The notes under the pieces were generated by a model, which made no database searches, had not been told where the DNA came from, and saw nothing but the letters and a program-made list of their open reading frames with translations. From NCBI GenBank assembly GCA_937911045.1, contig CALEPX010000013.1, forward strand, positions 20,494-84,493: a stretch of 64,000 bases of DNA, written 5' to 3'. The position numbers and the translations under genes are program-made. Shown one piece after another: positions 53,322 through 62,387 of the stretch. The stretch comes from an uncultured Fretibacterium sp. Lineage in GTDB: Bacteria; Synergistota; Synergistia; Synergistales; Aminobacteriaceae. Each line of letters begins with the position of its first letter. Position 1 is the stretch's first letter.

Positions 53322-53348
53322 TAATCGGATACACAGCGAAATTCTTTA
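53322..53348 (-). promoter_or_regulatory. Sigma-28 (FliA/SigD)-type promoter for the flagellin
   Basis: On the minus strand TAAA (53345-53348), 15 nt, then TCCGATTA (53322-53329) match the consensus TAAA-N15-GCCGATAA at the -35 and at 6 of 8 positions of the -10. The expected start site is about 50 nt upstream of the leader ATG. It directly abuts the terminator of the preceding gene. Confidence 0.75.
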
Positions 53349-53350
53349 GC

Positions 53351-53393
53351 AAAAAATTTCCCCCGAGCCGTAAAAAGTTCAGGGGAATTTTTC
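53351..53393 (-). terminator. Terminator of the NYN-domain gene; copy 2 of the repeat
   Basis: Same hairpin as at 49373-49417 (TTCCCC with GGGGAA, A6 and T5 tails), 10 nt after the stop of the gene at 53403. The 37-nt core is identical in both copies and in the same orientation, so the flagellin lies between direct repeats 4 kb apart. Confidence 0.75.
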
Positions 53394-53402
53394 GTGCGCA
53401 AA

Positions 53403-54899
53403 TCAAAAATCCGTTTTCTCTGGTTTGTTCTGCAAAATCGCGCTGCCGTTCTTCGCAAATCCGATGTTCATAACACAAATGTATTTCTCGAAAAATTGCG
53501 CCAACTCCTGTTCAGTCATTTTCAAGCCCAATCGTGCCAAAACCCGATTCATAATCGTGAATATGTTCATCGTGCTTAAATAATTTTCTTCGATATCGCT
53601 TATTACATCCTGCAAAACAGTCTCGGTTTTTAATTCAACGTTGCCGGACATGTAGAACTCGTCAATGTAAAAGAACGGGATCTCGTTATAATGCAATCGC
53701 TGATAGTACGCTTGGCTGCAATTATCGTACTCAAGCATAACCAGAAAATTTATCTCGGGCGTTAATTCGATTAAGGGCCAGAAATCACAATCGCTCGAAA
53801 TTATTATCGCCGAATCAATCGGTGTGCCGGATTCTTTCTGAGATTCAAGTTCCCGGTAAAATTTTATCGTCAATGCTACGTCAACTGCGGATTTTTCGTC
53901 CTTCACGCGATCCGTCAGGTAATATTCCAGCGGCAATTTCTCATTGCGTCGGAGTGCGTCCCATTGTGTCGAAGTGTGTTCGTCGTCAACCAGCAGAATT
54001 TTGCAGATCTTATCCAGAACTCCGCGTTGATTGAAATCTTTCAGCAAACCGATAACTTTGCAGGGGTCAGCGTTCTCGCAATCGACAGCGATTATAATTC
54101 GTTGGCAGGTCGCGAAAAATTCTCCCAAATCTTCGATCGCAGAATCTCCGGCTTCGGTAACTTTGCTCATGTCGTAGAATTTGTCACGGTTTCGTTCGTA
54201 TAATATCGGCAGAAATTTCGCATCGTCTCGCAGAATATTTCCGTCATCGTTTTCTGGAACCCAGTTGATGTACGCCTGATACGGGAACAAATCACGATAT
54301 TCGTTGTACAATCTGGCAGCTTCTTTGTTGCCTTCAACGGTGTTGCCCTTCTGAATAAAGAACAAGTTGCGAATATAATTCCATTTTACCCAATCCGGAA
54401 TAAATTTCTGACAATTCGACACGTGTTGCAGCAAATATCCGTGTACATCGACGATATAAGCGTCAAGTCGGCGATTCGGCTGCACAAAATCAATTCCGTC
54501 CTGTTTGAGATTTCGTAACGTTTCCTGAGGTACAAGATCCGGAATGCTGTCAAGATTTTTCAGGTCTGAGTTCATCGAGTTGAATATCGCTTTGAAATTC
54601 CGTTGAAGTTTTGTGCGCAGGAAACACAAATTCCTGACGATTCGTGTGTCGCGATTATCGTTCATTTCGTCAAACACGCTGCGGTAAAATTGCGGATTCA
54701 TGTTCTCAGACTGTCCCAGACCAAAATATTTCTCGTCAATTCCGATTAAATATGCAACTCTCGAAACTATATCTTTCTTGGCACGCTGCGAGTCCGGTAT
54801 TCTGCTCGAACTTGGCGGCAAATTCTCCGAGAAATTCTGCAACGATGCCATCTTATCATCACCTAATACGCTACCTAAACTGAAACTGAAATCACCCAA
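53403..54899 (-). CDS. NYN/PIN-like domain protein, probable RNase
   Basis: A 498-residue protein I cannot name. Residues about 265-400 look like a NYN (PIN-like) nuclease fold: IIIAVDCENADP (Asp273, Glu275, Asn276), KILLVDDEH, KSAVDVAL (Asp340) and IIISSDCDFWPLIEL (Asp370, Asp372), the spacing of the metal-binding acids in LabA/DUF88-type domains. The N-terminal 250 residues are helical with several Trp/Tyr motifs, and the C-terminal 80 residues (MNIFTIMNRVLARLGLKMTE) could be a winged helix. The TTG start has AAAGGAGA upstream. It stands alone between the flagellin unit and a divergent small operon. RNA target unknown. Confidence 0.7.
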   Translation of the reverse strand: MGDFSFSLGSVLGDDKMASLQNFSENLPPSSSRIPDSQRAKKDIVSRVAYLIGIDEKYFGLGQSENMNPQFYRSVFDEMNDNRDTRIVRNLCFLRTKLQRNFKAIFNSMNSDLKNLDSIPDLVPQETLRNLKQDGIDFVQPNRRLDAYIVDVHGYLLQHVSNCQKFIPDWVKWNYIRNLFFIQKGNTVEGNKEAARLYNEYRDLFPYQAYINWVPENDDGNILRDDAKFLPILYERNRDKFYDMSKVTEAGDSAIEDLGEFFATCQRIIIAVDCENADPCKVIGLLKDFNQRGVLDKICKILLVDDEHTSTQWDALRRNEKLPLEYYLTDRVKDEKSAVDVALTIKFYRELESQKESGTPIDSAIIISSDCDFWPLIELTPEINFLVMLEYDNCSQAYYQRLHYNEIPFFYIDEFYMSGNVELKTETVLQDVISDIEENYLSTMNIFTIMNRVLARLGLKMTEQELAQFFEKYICVMNIGFAKNGSAILQNKPEKTDF

Positions 54900-55030
54900 T
54901 TTAGCAAACTCTCCTTTCGAATTTAATTATGCGAAAATGTTTTGTAAGTCATATTATTTACATTTTGCCACACGGATATAATTTATAATATTGTAAATTT
55001 ATCTGAGAATTTGTTCAGGAGGAAAATACT

Positions 55031-55390
55031 TTGCTGAGAAGAATTTTTGATCAAGTCATGTATTGGCTGAATATGCTGATGAAATTTGGCGGGTTCTCGA
55101 ATATTGCGAAAACTTGGCGCGAATCTGATGCGAAAGACCGCGGAATTTTGCTGCTGGTTTTCTCACCGATGCTGCTGTGTTTAGCCGGGCTTGCTCTGAG
55201 CGTGATATATTTTGTGCTGTTCGTTCTGCCGATGTTCGTGTTCAGGATTGCGGCTTGCGGAATACTTGCGTCACTTGCTGGCTGGGGCGGACGGCGCGCC
55301 ATGAAATATTTTACTGGACGCGAAATTTCCGAGGGCTCAGAAGACGTAATCGACGCGGAATTTTGGACGACAAATGCGAGTTCGAGATAA
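55031..55390 (+). CDS. Small membrane protein, unknown
   Basis: A 119-residue protein starting at TTG with GGAGG 8 nt upstream. A basic/amphipathic N-terminus (LRRIFDQVMYWLNMLMKFG) is followed by two close membrane helices (LLVFSPMLLCLAGLALSVIY and FVLFVLPMFVFRIAACGILA) and a short acidic C-terminus (EGSEDVIDAEFW). A candidate -10 TATAAT lies upstream at about 54976. nikR starts 6 nt after its stop. I know no family. Confidence 0.75.
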   Translation: MLRRIFDQVMYWLNMLMKFGGFSNIAKTWRESDAKDRGILLLVFSPMLLCLAGLALSVIYFVLFVLPMFVFRIAACGILASLAGWGGRRAMKYFTGREISEGSEDVIDAEFWTTNASSR

Positions 55391-55396
55391 ATCATC

Positions 55397-55828
55397 ATGC
55401 GTCAGAAAAAATTTGCTAAGGACAAGCTGATTAGATTCAGCATAACTGTCCCGGAAAGTCTGCTGAACGAATTTGAAAGCTCGGCTCAGGCTTCAGGGAA
55501 ATCAGCCAATCGTTCAGAACGAATCCGTGAATTAATGCGCAAGAATGTTGTCTCAGAACGCTGGCGTGGCGGCAATAGCATGATCTTCGCAACGGTTACG
55601 ATTGTGTACGATCACCATTTGCCCGAACTCGTGCGGAATTTGACGGCCGTGCAACACGATCACGGGAATTTGATAATCTGCTCAACACACGTTCACATAA
55701 ATCACACGACGTGTCTGGAATGCGTTATCACAAAGGGCAACGCTCGCAAACTGGAAGCCTTCATAAACGATTTGGAAAGCATCAAAGGTATCAAATCCGT
55801 AAATATTTCTTCAGCGTCGGAATTGTAG
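55397..55828 (+). CDS. nikR: Nickel-responsive regulator NikR
   Basis: A 143-residue ribbon-helix-helix repressor with an ACT-type nickel-binding domain. The RHH part is LIRFSITVPESLLNEFE followed by NRSERIRELMR. The square-planar nickel ligands are His87, His98, His100 and Cys106, with the same 11-2-6 spacing as E. coli NikR His76, His87, His89, Cys95. It normally represses nickel uptake; no nik or nix transporter is in the window, so its targets are elsewhere. It forms an operon with the preceding membrane protein. Confidence 0.93.
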   Translation: MRQKKFAKDKLIRFSITVPESLLNEFESSAQASGKSANRSERIRELMRKNVVSERWRGGNSMIFATVTIVYDHHLPELVRNLTAVQHDHGNLIICSTHVHINHTTCLECVITKGNARKLEAFINDLESIKGIKSVNISSASEL

Positions 55829-55893
55829 GCTCAGGAACGTCCGTTTGTGCTAAAATTAGCGTATATTAATAAGGAGAAAAATTTTTCACATTT

Positions 55894-58446
55894 ATGGACG
55901 ACAAAGAACTTAACGAGAATCAACAGCAGGAACTTCCGGACGTAAACGGGAGAGTTCTTACGTTACCATTAGTAAACGAGATCAAGACCAGCTATCTGAA
56001 TTATGCGATGAGCGTTATCGTCGGGCGTGCGCTGCCTGATGTTCGTGACGGATTGAAGCCCGTTCAAAGGCGCGTGTTGTTCGCAATGTCAGAACTCGGC
56101 ATAAGACATAATTCCGCGTACAAGAAATCTGCGCGTATCGTCGGCGAAACAATGGGTAAATATCACCCTCACGGAGACTCTGCAATTTACGAAACGATGG
56201 CAAGGCTTGCTCAGGATTGGACGTTGCGTTACAAACTCGTCGATGGTCAGGGAAATTTCGGCTCGATTGACGGCGACAAACCTGCGGCAATGCGTTACAC
56301 CGAAGCGAGGCTCAGTTGGCTGGGCGAATTAATGCTGGCGAATCTTGACGAAAATACAGTTGATTGGGCAGCGAATTTCGACGAATCACTCAAAGAACCG
56401 GTCTCATTACCGTCGATTTTCCCGAATTTGCTCGTGAATGGCAGTACCGGAATCGCTGTCGGAATGGCTACGAATATTCCACCGCACAATTTGCGCGAAG
56501 TTGTTGACGTTCTGTGCTGGTTAATCGAAAACGAGATCGAACCCGAAGACGCTGAATTGCGTGACATAATGCGGTATTTACCCGGACCGGATTTCCCGAC
56601 AGGCGGCGAAATTCTGGGCAGTACCGGAATCCTCGAAGCTTACACAACCGGTCGCGGAAGAATCATCGTTCGCGGAAAAATGCACGTCGAAGAGAACAAA
56701 CGTGGCAGAGCAAGCGTAATCGTTACGGAAATTCCATACAACGTGAACAAGACGCTCTTAATCGAAAACATGGTCTCTGCTGCTCAGGAAAAGCAAATCG
56801 AGGGCATATCAGATATTCGCGATGAATCAGACCGTGACGGAATGCGAATCGTTGTCGAAATCAATCGTGACGCTGATCCGGATTTAGTCATGCGCCAACT
56901 CTACAAGCACACGCAGCTGCAAACTACATTCGGCGTGATTAATCTTGCGTTGGTGAATCAGAAACCCGAAATATTATCGATTAAGCAAATGCTCGCGTCA
57001 TTCCTGAATTATCGGCGCGAAGTTGTCCGACGCAGAACTCAGTACAGACTTGCTCAGGCTCAGGCACGTGAACATGTTGTCGCAGGATTGTTGAAAGCTC
57101 TGGGCAATGTCGAGAGCGTGATAAAAATTATTCGTGCGGCTGATAACGCGAACACTGCTCGTGAAAATTTGCAGAGTGAACTCGGCTTCTCAGAAGCTCA
57201 GGCAAATGCGATTCTCGAAATGCGCCTGCAAAGATTAACCGGTCTTGAACGTGGCAAACTCGAAGATGAAAAGGCGAAATTATTATCCGAGATTGCGTAC
57301 TTGAGACAGATTCTGGATAATCACAAGATGCTCGACGGCGTGATTCGTGACGAGTTGCGCGAAATTGGCAATAGATTCGGCGATGACAGGCGCACATCAA
57401 TAATCGAAGACTACACAGAAATTGCTGACGAAGAATTAATCCCGAAATCCGAGATCGTGATCACGCTTTCAAAAGACGGCTTCATCAAGCGCAAAGACCT
57501 GAACGAATACAAATTGCAGGCTCGCGGCGGAAAAGGCAAACGTGGCGCGAATATTCAGGAGGACGACAGCATAGCTTCAGTTTGTGTTGCGAACACTCAT
57601 CGGGACGTTTATTTCTTCACGAACAAAGGGCGCGTTATGTCCGTCAGAGGCTACTCGATTCCTGAGACGAAATCCGGCAAAGGCAAACAGGCTTCACGAG
57701 TTATCCCGTTGGACGCAGAATCTCAAGAACGAATCGTAACGATTGCGAGCGACGCCTCTGAGAATTTCAACTTCGCATTTTTCATAACTGTGAACGGAAT
57801 TGCGAAACGCGCTAAACTCGAAGAACTCAAGAACTCGAATCGCCCGAAACGAATCATAACTCTTGATGAAGGCGACGAAATTGCACGAGTGTTATTAACG
57901 ACTGGTGAGAACGACTTGATGCTGGTCAGTGCGCAAGGTCAGGCTCTGAGGGTATCTGAGCAGGAATTTCGCCCAATGTTGAGAACGGCTCGTGGAATCC
58001 GTGCGATGAGACTTGATGACGGCGACAAGCTAATCAGCTGTGACTTAGTAGACGATAATCGCAGCATGTTAGTCTTGAGCGAATTAGGCATTGGCAAGCG
58101 TGTGAGTTTCAGTACGTTCACACCGCATCACAGAGCAACCGGCGGAGTGCGAATCATGTTATTAACCGAGAAGACCGGCAGATTAATCGCGTCGTACTCA
58201 GTCAGTGACTCGGACGAATTGATCGCGATAACTTCGAGAGGCAGAATGATTCGAATTGCGATAAAACAAATCTCGCTTTTGGGGCGAAGTGCTGTTGGCA
58301 ATCATATCGTGCGGCTCAACGAGGGCGATACAGTTGCGGATTGCAGCATTGTGAAAATCGACGAGGCTGATGTGAACGATAATTCCGAACTTGAAGATGA
58401 AAATTTGACGGGGAATTTGCCATTTGAATCCGAATTTGATGAGTAG
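55894..58446 (+). CDS. gyrA: DNA gyrase subunit A
   Basis: An 850-residue type II topoisomerase subunit. The active-site Tyr135 is in [10 protein letters not shown]; the quinolone-determining [17 protein letters not shown] has Ser96 and Glu100 at the positions of E. coli Ser83 and Asp87, i.e. a wild-type-like sequence. The GyrA box is [10 protein letters not shown], confirming gyrase over topoisomerase IV, and six blade-like repeats follow. AAGGAG precedes the ATG. gyrB is not adjacent. Confidence 0.96.
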   Translation: MDDKELNENQQQELPDVNGRVLTLPLVNEIKTSYLNYAMSVIVGRALPDVRDGLKPVQRRVLFAMSELGIRHNSAYKKSARIVGETMGKYHPHGDSAIYETMARLAQDWTLRYKLVDGQGNFGSIDGDKPAAMRYTEARLSWLGELMLANLDENTVDWAANFDESLKEPVSLPSIFPNLLVNGSTGIAVGMATNIPPHNLREVVDVLCWLIENEIEPEDAELRDIMRYLPGPDFPTGGEILGSTGILEAYTTGRGRIIVRGKMHVEENKRGRASVIVTEIPYNVNKTLLIENMVSAAQEKQIEGISDIRDESDRDGMRIVVEINRDADPDLVMRQLYKHTQLQTTFGVINLALVNQKPEILSIKQMLASFLNYRREVVRRRTQYRLAQAQAREHVVAGLLKALGNVESVIKIIRAADNANTARENLQSELGFSEAQANAILEMRLQRLTGLERGKLEDEKAKLLSEIAYLRQILDNHKMLDGVIRDELREIGNRFGDDRRTSIIEDYTEIADEELIPKSEIVITLSKDGFIKRKDLNEYKLQARGGKGKRGANIQEDDSIASVCVANTHRDVYFFTNKGRVMSVRGYSIPETKSGKGKQASRVIPLDAESQERIVTIASDASENFNFAFFITVNGIAKRAKLEELKNSNRPKRIITLDEGDEIARVLLTTGENDLMLVSAQGQALRVSEQEFRPMLRTARGIRAMRLDDGDKLISCDLVDDNRSMLVLSELGIGKRVSFSTFTPHHRATGGVRIMLLTEKTGRLIASYSVSDSDELIAITSRGRMIRIAIKQISLLGRSAVGNHIVRLNEGDTVADCSIVKIDEADVNDNSELEDENLTGNLPFESEFDE

Positions 58447-58452
58447 GGAATC

Positions 58453-59070
58453 ATGAGAATTGCTAAAGACGGAATTGGTAATATAGCGTTTTTGTTACTG
58501 GTTGGGATTGCGTTTTTGTTTGTGAACGTGATTCCTGCGCTGATAATTTTCGCGTTGGCTGCACTAGTGATATGGTTTTTCCGAGATCCGGACAGAACTG
58601 CGAATTATCAGGACGGGGAATTTTACTCGCCAGCTGATGGCAAAGTCGTCGAAATCTCAGAAGCTAATCACGAATTTACGGGTGAATGCGTGAAGATCGG
58701 CATATTCATGAACATATTCAGCGTGCATGTGAATCGTGCGCCGTGTTCCGGAGAAGTTGCGTATCTTGAGTACGTTCCCGGGAAAAAATTAGCGGCATTT
58801 GCTCCGAAAGCGTCTGAAATCAATGAGCGAAATATTCTGGGATTTGCCGGTAAATCCGGGCGTGTATTAGTCGTGCAGATTGCGGGATTGATTGCGCGCA
58901 GGATTGTTTGTCGTGTGAGGCGCGGCGATAATTTGCAGGTTGGCGAGAGATTCGGCATGATAAAGTTGGGTTCGAGACTTGACGTATACTTGCCGAGGGA
59001 TACAATTTTGAAAGTAAAGATTGGCGAGAAAGTTTTCGCTGGAAAAACATGTTTAGGAGTGAAAAATTAG
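58453..59070 (+). CDS. psd: Phosphatidylserine decarboxylase, short type
   Basis: A 205-residue pyruvoyl enzyme making phosphatidylethanolamine. FFRDPDR, SPADGKVVEI, MNIFSVHVNRAPCSG and the self-cleavage site KLGSRLD are visible; the pyruvoyl group forms from Ser174. It belongs to the short, archaeal/Firmicute group, with two N-terminal membrane helices. It overlaps pssA by one base, so both steps from CDP-diacylglycerol to PE are co-translated. It follows gyrA after 6 nt. Confidence 0.93.
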   Translation: MRIAKDGIGNIAFLLLVGIAFLFVNVIPALIIFALAALVIWFFRDPDRTANYQDGEFYSPADGKVVEISEANHEFTGECVKIGIFMNIFSVHVNRAPCSGEVAYLEYVPGKKLAAFAPKASEINERNILGFAGKSGRVLVVQIAGLIARRIVCRVRRGDNLQVGERFGMIKLGSRLDVYLPRDTILKVKIGEKVFAGKTCLGVKN

Positions 59071-59822
59071 TGAGTTTTTTGAAGCGTAGGAAGAAACGTA
59101 GACCGCTAGAATTTCGACAGATTGCGCCTAATATGGTGACGAGTGGGAATTTGCTGTGCGGATTGTTCTCGATTATGCTGGTCATGAACGGAAGATTTTT
59201 GCCGGCAGCCTGGCTGATATTTTTCGCGGTGATTTTCGATGGCTTTGACGGGAAAGTTGCGCGAATGTTGGGCGGCGGTTCGCAATTTGGTCTGGAATTT
59301 GACAGTTTGGCAGATCTCGTGAGTTTCGGAGTTGCGCCTGCTATGCTGTTATATCAATCGTCGCTGAGAGATTTGCATTTACTCGGAGCAGTTGTGTCGT
59401 GTTTTTTCGCACTGAGTGTTGCGCTGAGACTTGCGAGATTTAACGTTGTGCATGTGCCGGGACCGTTTCAGGGATTGCCGTGCCCAGCCGGAGGATTATT
59501 CGTAGCGTCGTTCGTGATTGCCGGATTAGTCGCGAAGATTCCGAGTTTGGCGATTGCGCTGATATTATTCGTTACGGGTTTATTAATGGTATCGAGCATT
59601 CCTTACGCGAATCTGAAAAAGTTGACGAAGAAGAGTGCCGACAAAACCAGATGCGGAATTTTGTTCACGTTTCTGGCATTATCGTTCGTGTTGTTGAGGC
59701 GTTCAGCACCGTTGTTCCTGTTCTCGCTGTATATAATCAGTGGGCTTATTCGCTTTGATTGGGGAACTTGGCTGTTGTTGCCCGAAGCACGCGAGGAATC
59801 TTTTTCACACAACAAGAGCTGA
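59070..59822 (+). CDS. pssA: CDP-diacylglycerol-serine O-phosphatidyltransferase
   Basis: A 250-residue membrane enzyme with the CDP-alcohol phosphotransferase signature DGFDGKVARMLGGGSQFG followed by LEFDSLAD, and seven to eight predicted helices. It supplies phosphatidylserine to Psd. I prefer the GTG at 59070, which shares a base with the psd stop and has AGGAGTG 7 nt upstream; an ATG at 59049 inside psd is the alternative. A CDS-free gap of 218 nt follows (59823-60040) that holds only a terminator. Confidence 0.92.
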   Translation: MSFLKRRKKRRPLEFRQIAPNMVTSGNLLCGLFSIMLVMNGRFLPAAWLIFFAVIFDGFDGKVARMLGGGSQFGLEFDSLADLVSFGVAPAMLLYQSSLRDLHLLGAVVSCFFALSVALRLARFNVVHVPGPFQGLPCPAGGLFVASFVIAGLVAKIPSLAIALILFVTGLLMVSSIPYANLKKLTKKSADKTRCGILFTFLALSFVLLRRSAPLFLFSLYIISGLIRFDWGTWLLLPEAREESFSHNKS

Positions 59823-59962
59823 TCCCTGAGACTGCGCGTGAAGAATATTTACACGTTTCCTGAGATTTGCGATTTTTCCCGGATTCACAGGATTCAAGAT
59901 TATTTCTCATGTGCAGATTACTCGGACGAATAAGCTTGAGAAAGTTCGGAATGAACCCGAGT

Positions 59963-60006
59963 AAAAAATTTCCCCCTGAGTGAGAGATCGCCCGGGGGGA
60001 TTTTGA
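59963..60006. terminator. Bidirectional terminator between pssA and glgB
   Basis: TCCCCC (59971-59976) pairs with GGGGGA (59995-60000), with A6 at 59963-59968 on the left and TTTT at 60001-60004. It can end both convergent genes. Confidence 0.75.
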
Positions 60007-60040
60007 TTCTTGATTAGTAGTCGTGATTATGCCGGATTAA

Positions 60041-61084
60041 TTAGTCAAGCTTCTCGTGTTCGAACTTGAAATGAAACGCTACGATTGCTAACGGTGGAAG
60101 TGTGAGTATTAGCGAGTATGGCTGGTTATGGCTCTCGACTAATTCAGCTTCCATTCCGCCCGCGTTGCCGACGCCGCTGCCGCCGTAAACAGTCGCGTCA
60201 CTGTTGAGAATTTCTTTCCAGAAGCCCAGCCTCGGAACTCCGACACGATAGCCCATTCTCGGAACCGGCGTGAAATTCGCTGCACAGAGAATATACTCGT
60301 CATCGCTCACGCCCTTACGCAGCCAGACAAGAACGCTCTGGTGCCAATCTGAGCAATCGATCCATTTGAAGCCGTCCGGTGAGAAATCAAGTTCATGTAA
60401 CGGTGCGTATTTCGTCAATGCGTGATTCAAATCGCGAACCCAGTTCTGAATGCCGACAAATTCCGGTTTGTTCAGCAACTGCCATTCGAGCGCGCTGTCG
60501 TGATTCCATTCGAGACCCTGAGCAAATTCGCCGCCCATGAATAATAATTTCTTACCCGGGTGACACCACATGTAGCCGTAAAGCAATCTCAAATTCGCGC
60601 GTTTCTGCCACCAGTCGCCGGACATTTTATTAATCAGCGAGCCTTTCCCGTGAACGACTTCATCGTGTGACAGCGGCAACATGAAATTCTCGCTGAATGC
60701 GTACCAGATACTGAACGTTAATTGATTCTGGTGCCATGACCTGTAAATCGGTTCTAAGCTCATGTAATCCAGCGTGTCGTGCATCCAGCCCATGTTCCAT
60801 TTCATGCCGAAGCCAAGACCGCCGAGAAACACCGGGCGCGTAACCATAGGCCAGTCGGTGCTTTCTTCAGCGATTGTCTGAATCGTTCCGAAGCGTCCGT
60901 AAAGCTCACTGTTCATGTCGCGCAGTAACGAAATAGCCTCAAGATTCTCGCGTCCGCCGTAAATGTTCGGAACCCATTCGCCGTTCTTGCGTGAGTAGTC
61001 AAGATAGAGCATTGAGGCTACAGCATCGATTCTGAGTCCGTCCGCGTGATACTGATCGATCCAGAATGCCGCCGACGAGATCAA
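60041..61084 (-). CDS. glgB: 1,4-alpha-glucan branching enzyme, C-terminal fragment
   Basis: This reads as the C-terminal half of GlgB, which forms alpha-1,6 branches in glycogen. The visible GH13 catalytic barrel begins with [16 protein letters not shown] (the catalytic Asp is in RIDAV) and continues through [19 protein letters not shown] (acid/base Glu), [15 protein letters not shown] and [14 protein letters not shown], then the C-terminal beta domain. The N-terminal CBM48 and first half of the barrel, about 350-400 residues, are missing: at about 61065-61084 the sequence runs into an unrelated gene on the other strand. The open frame nominally continues to 61189 but the extra residues are not GlgB. 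Confidence 0.9.
   Translation of the reverse strand: MISSAAFWIDQYHADGLRIDAVASMLYLDYSRKNGEWVPNIYGGRENLEAISLLRDMNSELYGRFGTIQTIAEESTDWPMVTRPVFLGGLGFGMKWNMGWMHDTLDYMSLEPIYRSWHQNQLTFSIWYAFSENFMLPLSHDEVVHGKGSLINKMSGDWWQKRANLRLLYGYMWCHPGKKLLFMGGEFAQGLEWNHDSALEWQLLNKPEFVGIQNWVRDLNHALTKYAPLHELDFSPDGFKWIDCSDWHQSVLVWLRKGVSDDEYILCAANFTPVPRMGYRVGVPRLGFWKEILNSDATVYGGSGVGNAGGMEAELVESHNQPYSLILTLPPLAIVAFHFKFEHEKLD
61065..61084. other. Chimeric junction between two genomes
   Basis: Over these 20 bases the minus strand still fits GlgB (LISSAAF) and the plus strand already fits an acyl-CoA ligase (NAADEIK). To the left is 61 kb of moderate-GC sequence and to the right about 3 kb of visibly higher GC (single 60-base lines counted at 52% and 63%). 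Both genes are truncated at this point. A shared 20-mer bridging two graphs is the likely cause. Confidence 0.85.
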
Positions 61085-62372
61085 ATACTGCCTCGACCTT
61101 GCGGAGTGCACCACGCTCATCTTCGGCCCCGAGTTCATCGGCAGGCTGGAAACGAATGCGGAACGCCTGTCCCAAGGCAGGCTGCTCATCTATGTCGGAG
61201 ACGGCTGCCCGAGCTTCGCGGAGAGCTATCATCTGCTTGTGGCGGACTGCTCCAGTTCCCGTCCGGAGGTCGGGCCGATCACAGATGAGGACGATGGCGC
61301 CATCTACTTTTCCTCGGGCACTACGGGATTCCCCAAGGCTATCCTGCACAAGCACCAAAGCCTCACCCAAGCGGCCCAGATGGAGCAGAAGCACCATCTG
61401 ACCTCCCGCACGGACTGCTTCCTTTGCATCCCGCCGCTCTATCATACGGGCGCGAAATTCCACTGGATGGGCAGCCTTGTGGCAGGCAGCAAGGCAGTTC
61501 TGCTCAAAGGCACCAAGCCAAAAATCATCCTCGATGCTGTCTCTCAAGAGAAATGCACCATTGTCTGGCTGCTTGTGCCTTGGGCGCAGGACATCGTGGA
61601 TGCACTGGACCGCGGCGAACTGAAACTGGAGGACTATGAGCTTTCCCAGTGGCGGCTCATGCATATCGGAGCACAGCCCGTGCCGCCCAGCCTCATCCGC
61701 CGCTGGAAGGAATACTTCCCCGGCCATGATTATGATACCAACTACGGTCTTTCCGAGTCCACAGGTCCCGGCTGCGTGCATCTGGGGCTTGGCAATATCT
61801 CCAAGGTCGGCGCGATCGGCGTTCCCGGCTATCGCTGGGAATGCAAGATCATCGACGAGCATGGCGAGGAGGTCCCCCGCGGCGAAGTTGGTGAGCTCTG
61901 CGTCAAGGGGCCGGGAGTGATGACCTGCTACTACAATGATGAAAAAGCCACCAACGAAGTCCTGCGGGACGGCTGGCTGCTGACGGGCGATATGGCCATG
62001 CAGGACAAGGACGGATTCTATTTCCTCGTGGACCGCAAGAAGGATGTCATTGTCAGCGGCGGCGAAAACATCTATCCCGTGCAGATCGAGGACTTCCTGC
62101 ACAAATATGACAAGGTCAAGGATGTGGCAGTCATCGGGCTGCCGGACCGGCGTCTGGGCGAGATCAGCGCGGCCATCGTGGAAATCAAGGAAGGCATGGA
62201 ATGCACGGAAGCGGAAATCGAGAAATTCTGCCTTTCCCTGCCTCGCTATAAGCGTCCGAAGAAAATCATCTTCGACCCCGTCCCGCGCAATGCCACGGGA
62301 AAGATAGAAAAACCCGCATTGCGGAAGCGCTATGGGTCGGAGCGCTTGGTCGAGAAGGAAAATCAAAGCTGA
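61065..62372 (+). CDS. AMP-dependent acyl-CoA ligase, 5'-truncated
   Basis: An ANL-superfamily enzyme lacking its first part (roughly 90-120 residues, by comparison with the family). Visible: [15 protein letters not shown], the ATP P-loop [16 protein letters not shown], the CIPPLYHTG segment, [39 protein letters not shown] and the catalytic Lys in NATGKIEKP. It activates a carboxylic acid as an acyl-AMP and then a CoA thioester. With iorA 15 nt downstream, it may act on aryl or indole acetic acids (inferred). It belongs to the higher-GC fragment. Confidence 0.85.
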   Translation, partial: NAADEIKYCLDLAECTTLIFGPEFIGRLETNAERLSQGRLLIYVGDGCPSFAESYHLLVADCSSSRPEVGPITDEDDGAIYFSSGTTGFPKAILHKHQSLTQAAQMEQKHHLTSRTDCFLCIPPLYHTGAKFHWMGSLVAGSKAVLLKGTKPKIILDAVSQEKCTIVWLLVPWAQDIVDALDRGELKLEDYELSQWRLMHIGAQPVPPSLIRRWKEYFPGHDYDTNYGLSESTGPGCVHLGLGNISKVGAIGVPGYRWECKIIDEHGEEVPRGEVGELCVKGPGVMTCYYNDEKATNEVLRDGWLLTGDMAMQDKDGFYFLVDRKKDVIVSGGENIYPVQIEDFLHKYDKVKDVAVIGLPDRRLGEISAAIVEIKEGMECTEAEIEKFCLSLPRYKRPKKIIFDPVPRNATGKIEKPALRKRYGSERLVEKENQS

Positions 62373-62387
62373 ATGTAGGAGAGCGTC

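Noticed and set aside
59838..59933. 31-codon GTG-started frame after pssA
   Set aside because: No Shine-Dalgarno and no recognisable product; sits in a plain intergenic gap before a terminator.
60999..62366. 455-residue open frame antisense to the acyl-CoA ligase
   Set aside because: Crosses the chimeric junction and lies opposite an unmistakable ligase; high-GC sequence gives long antisense frames.
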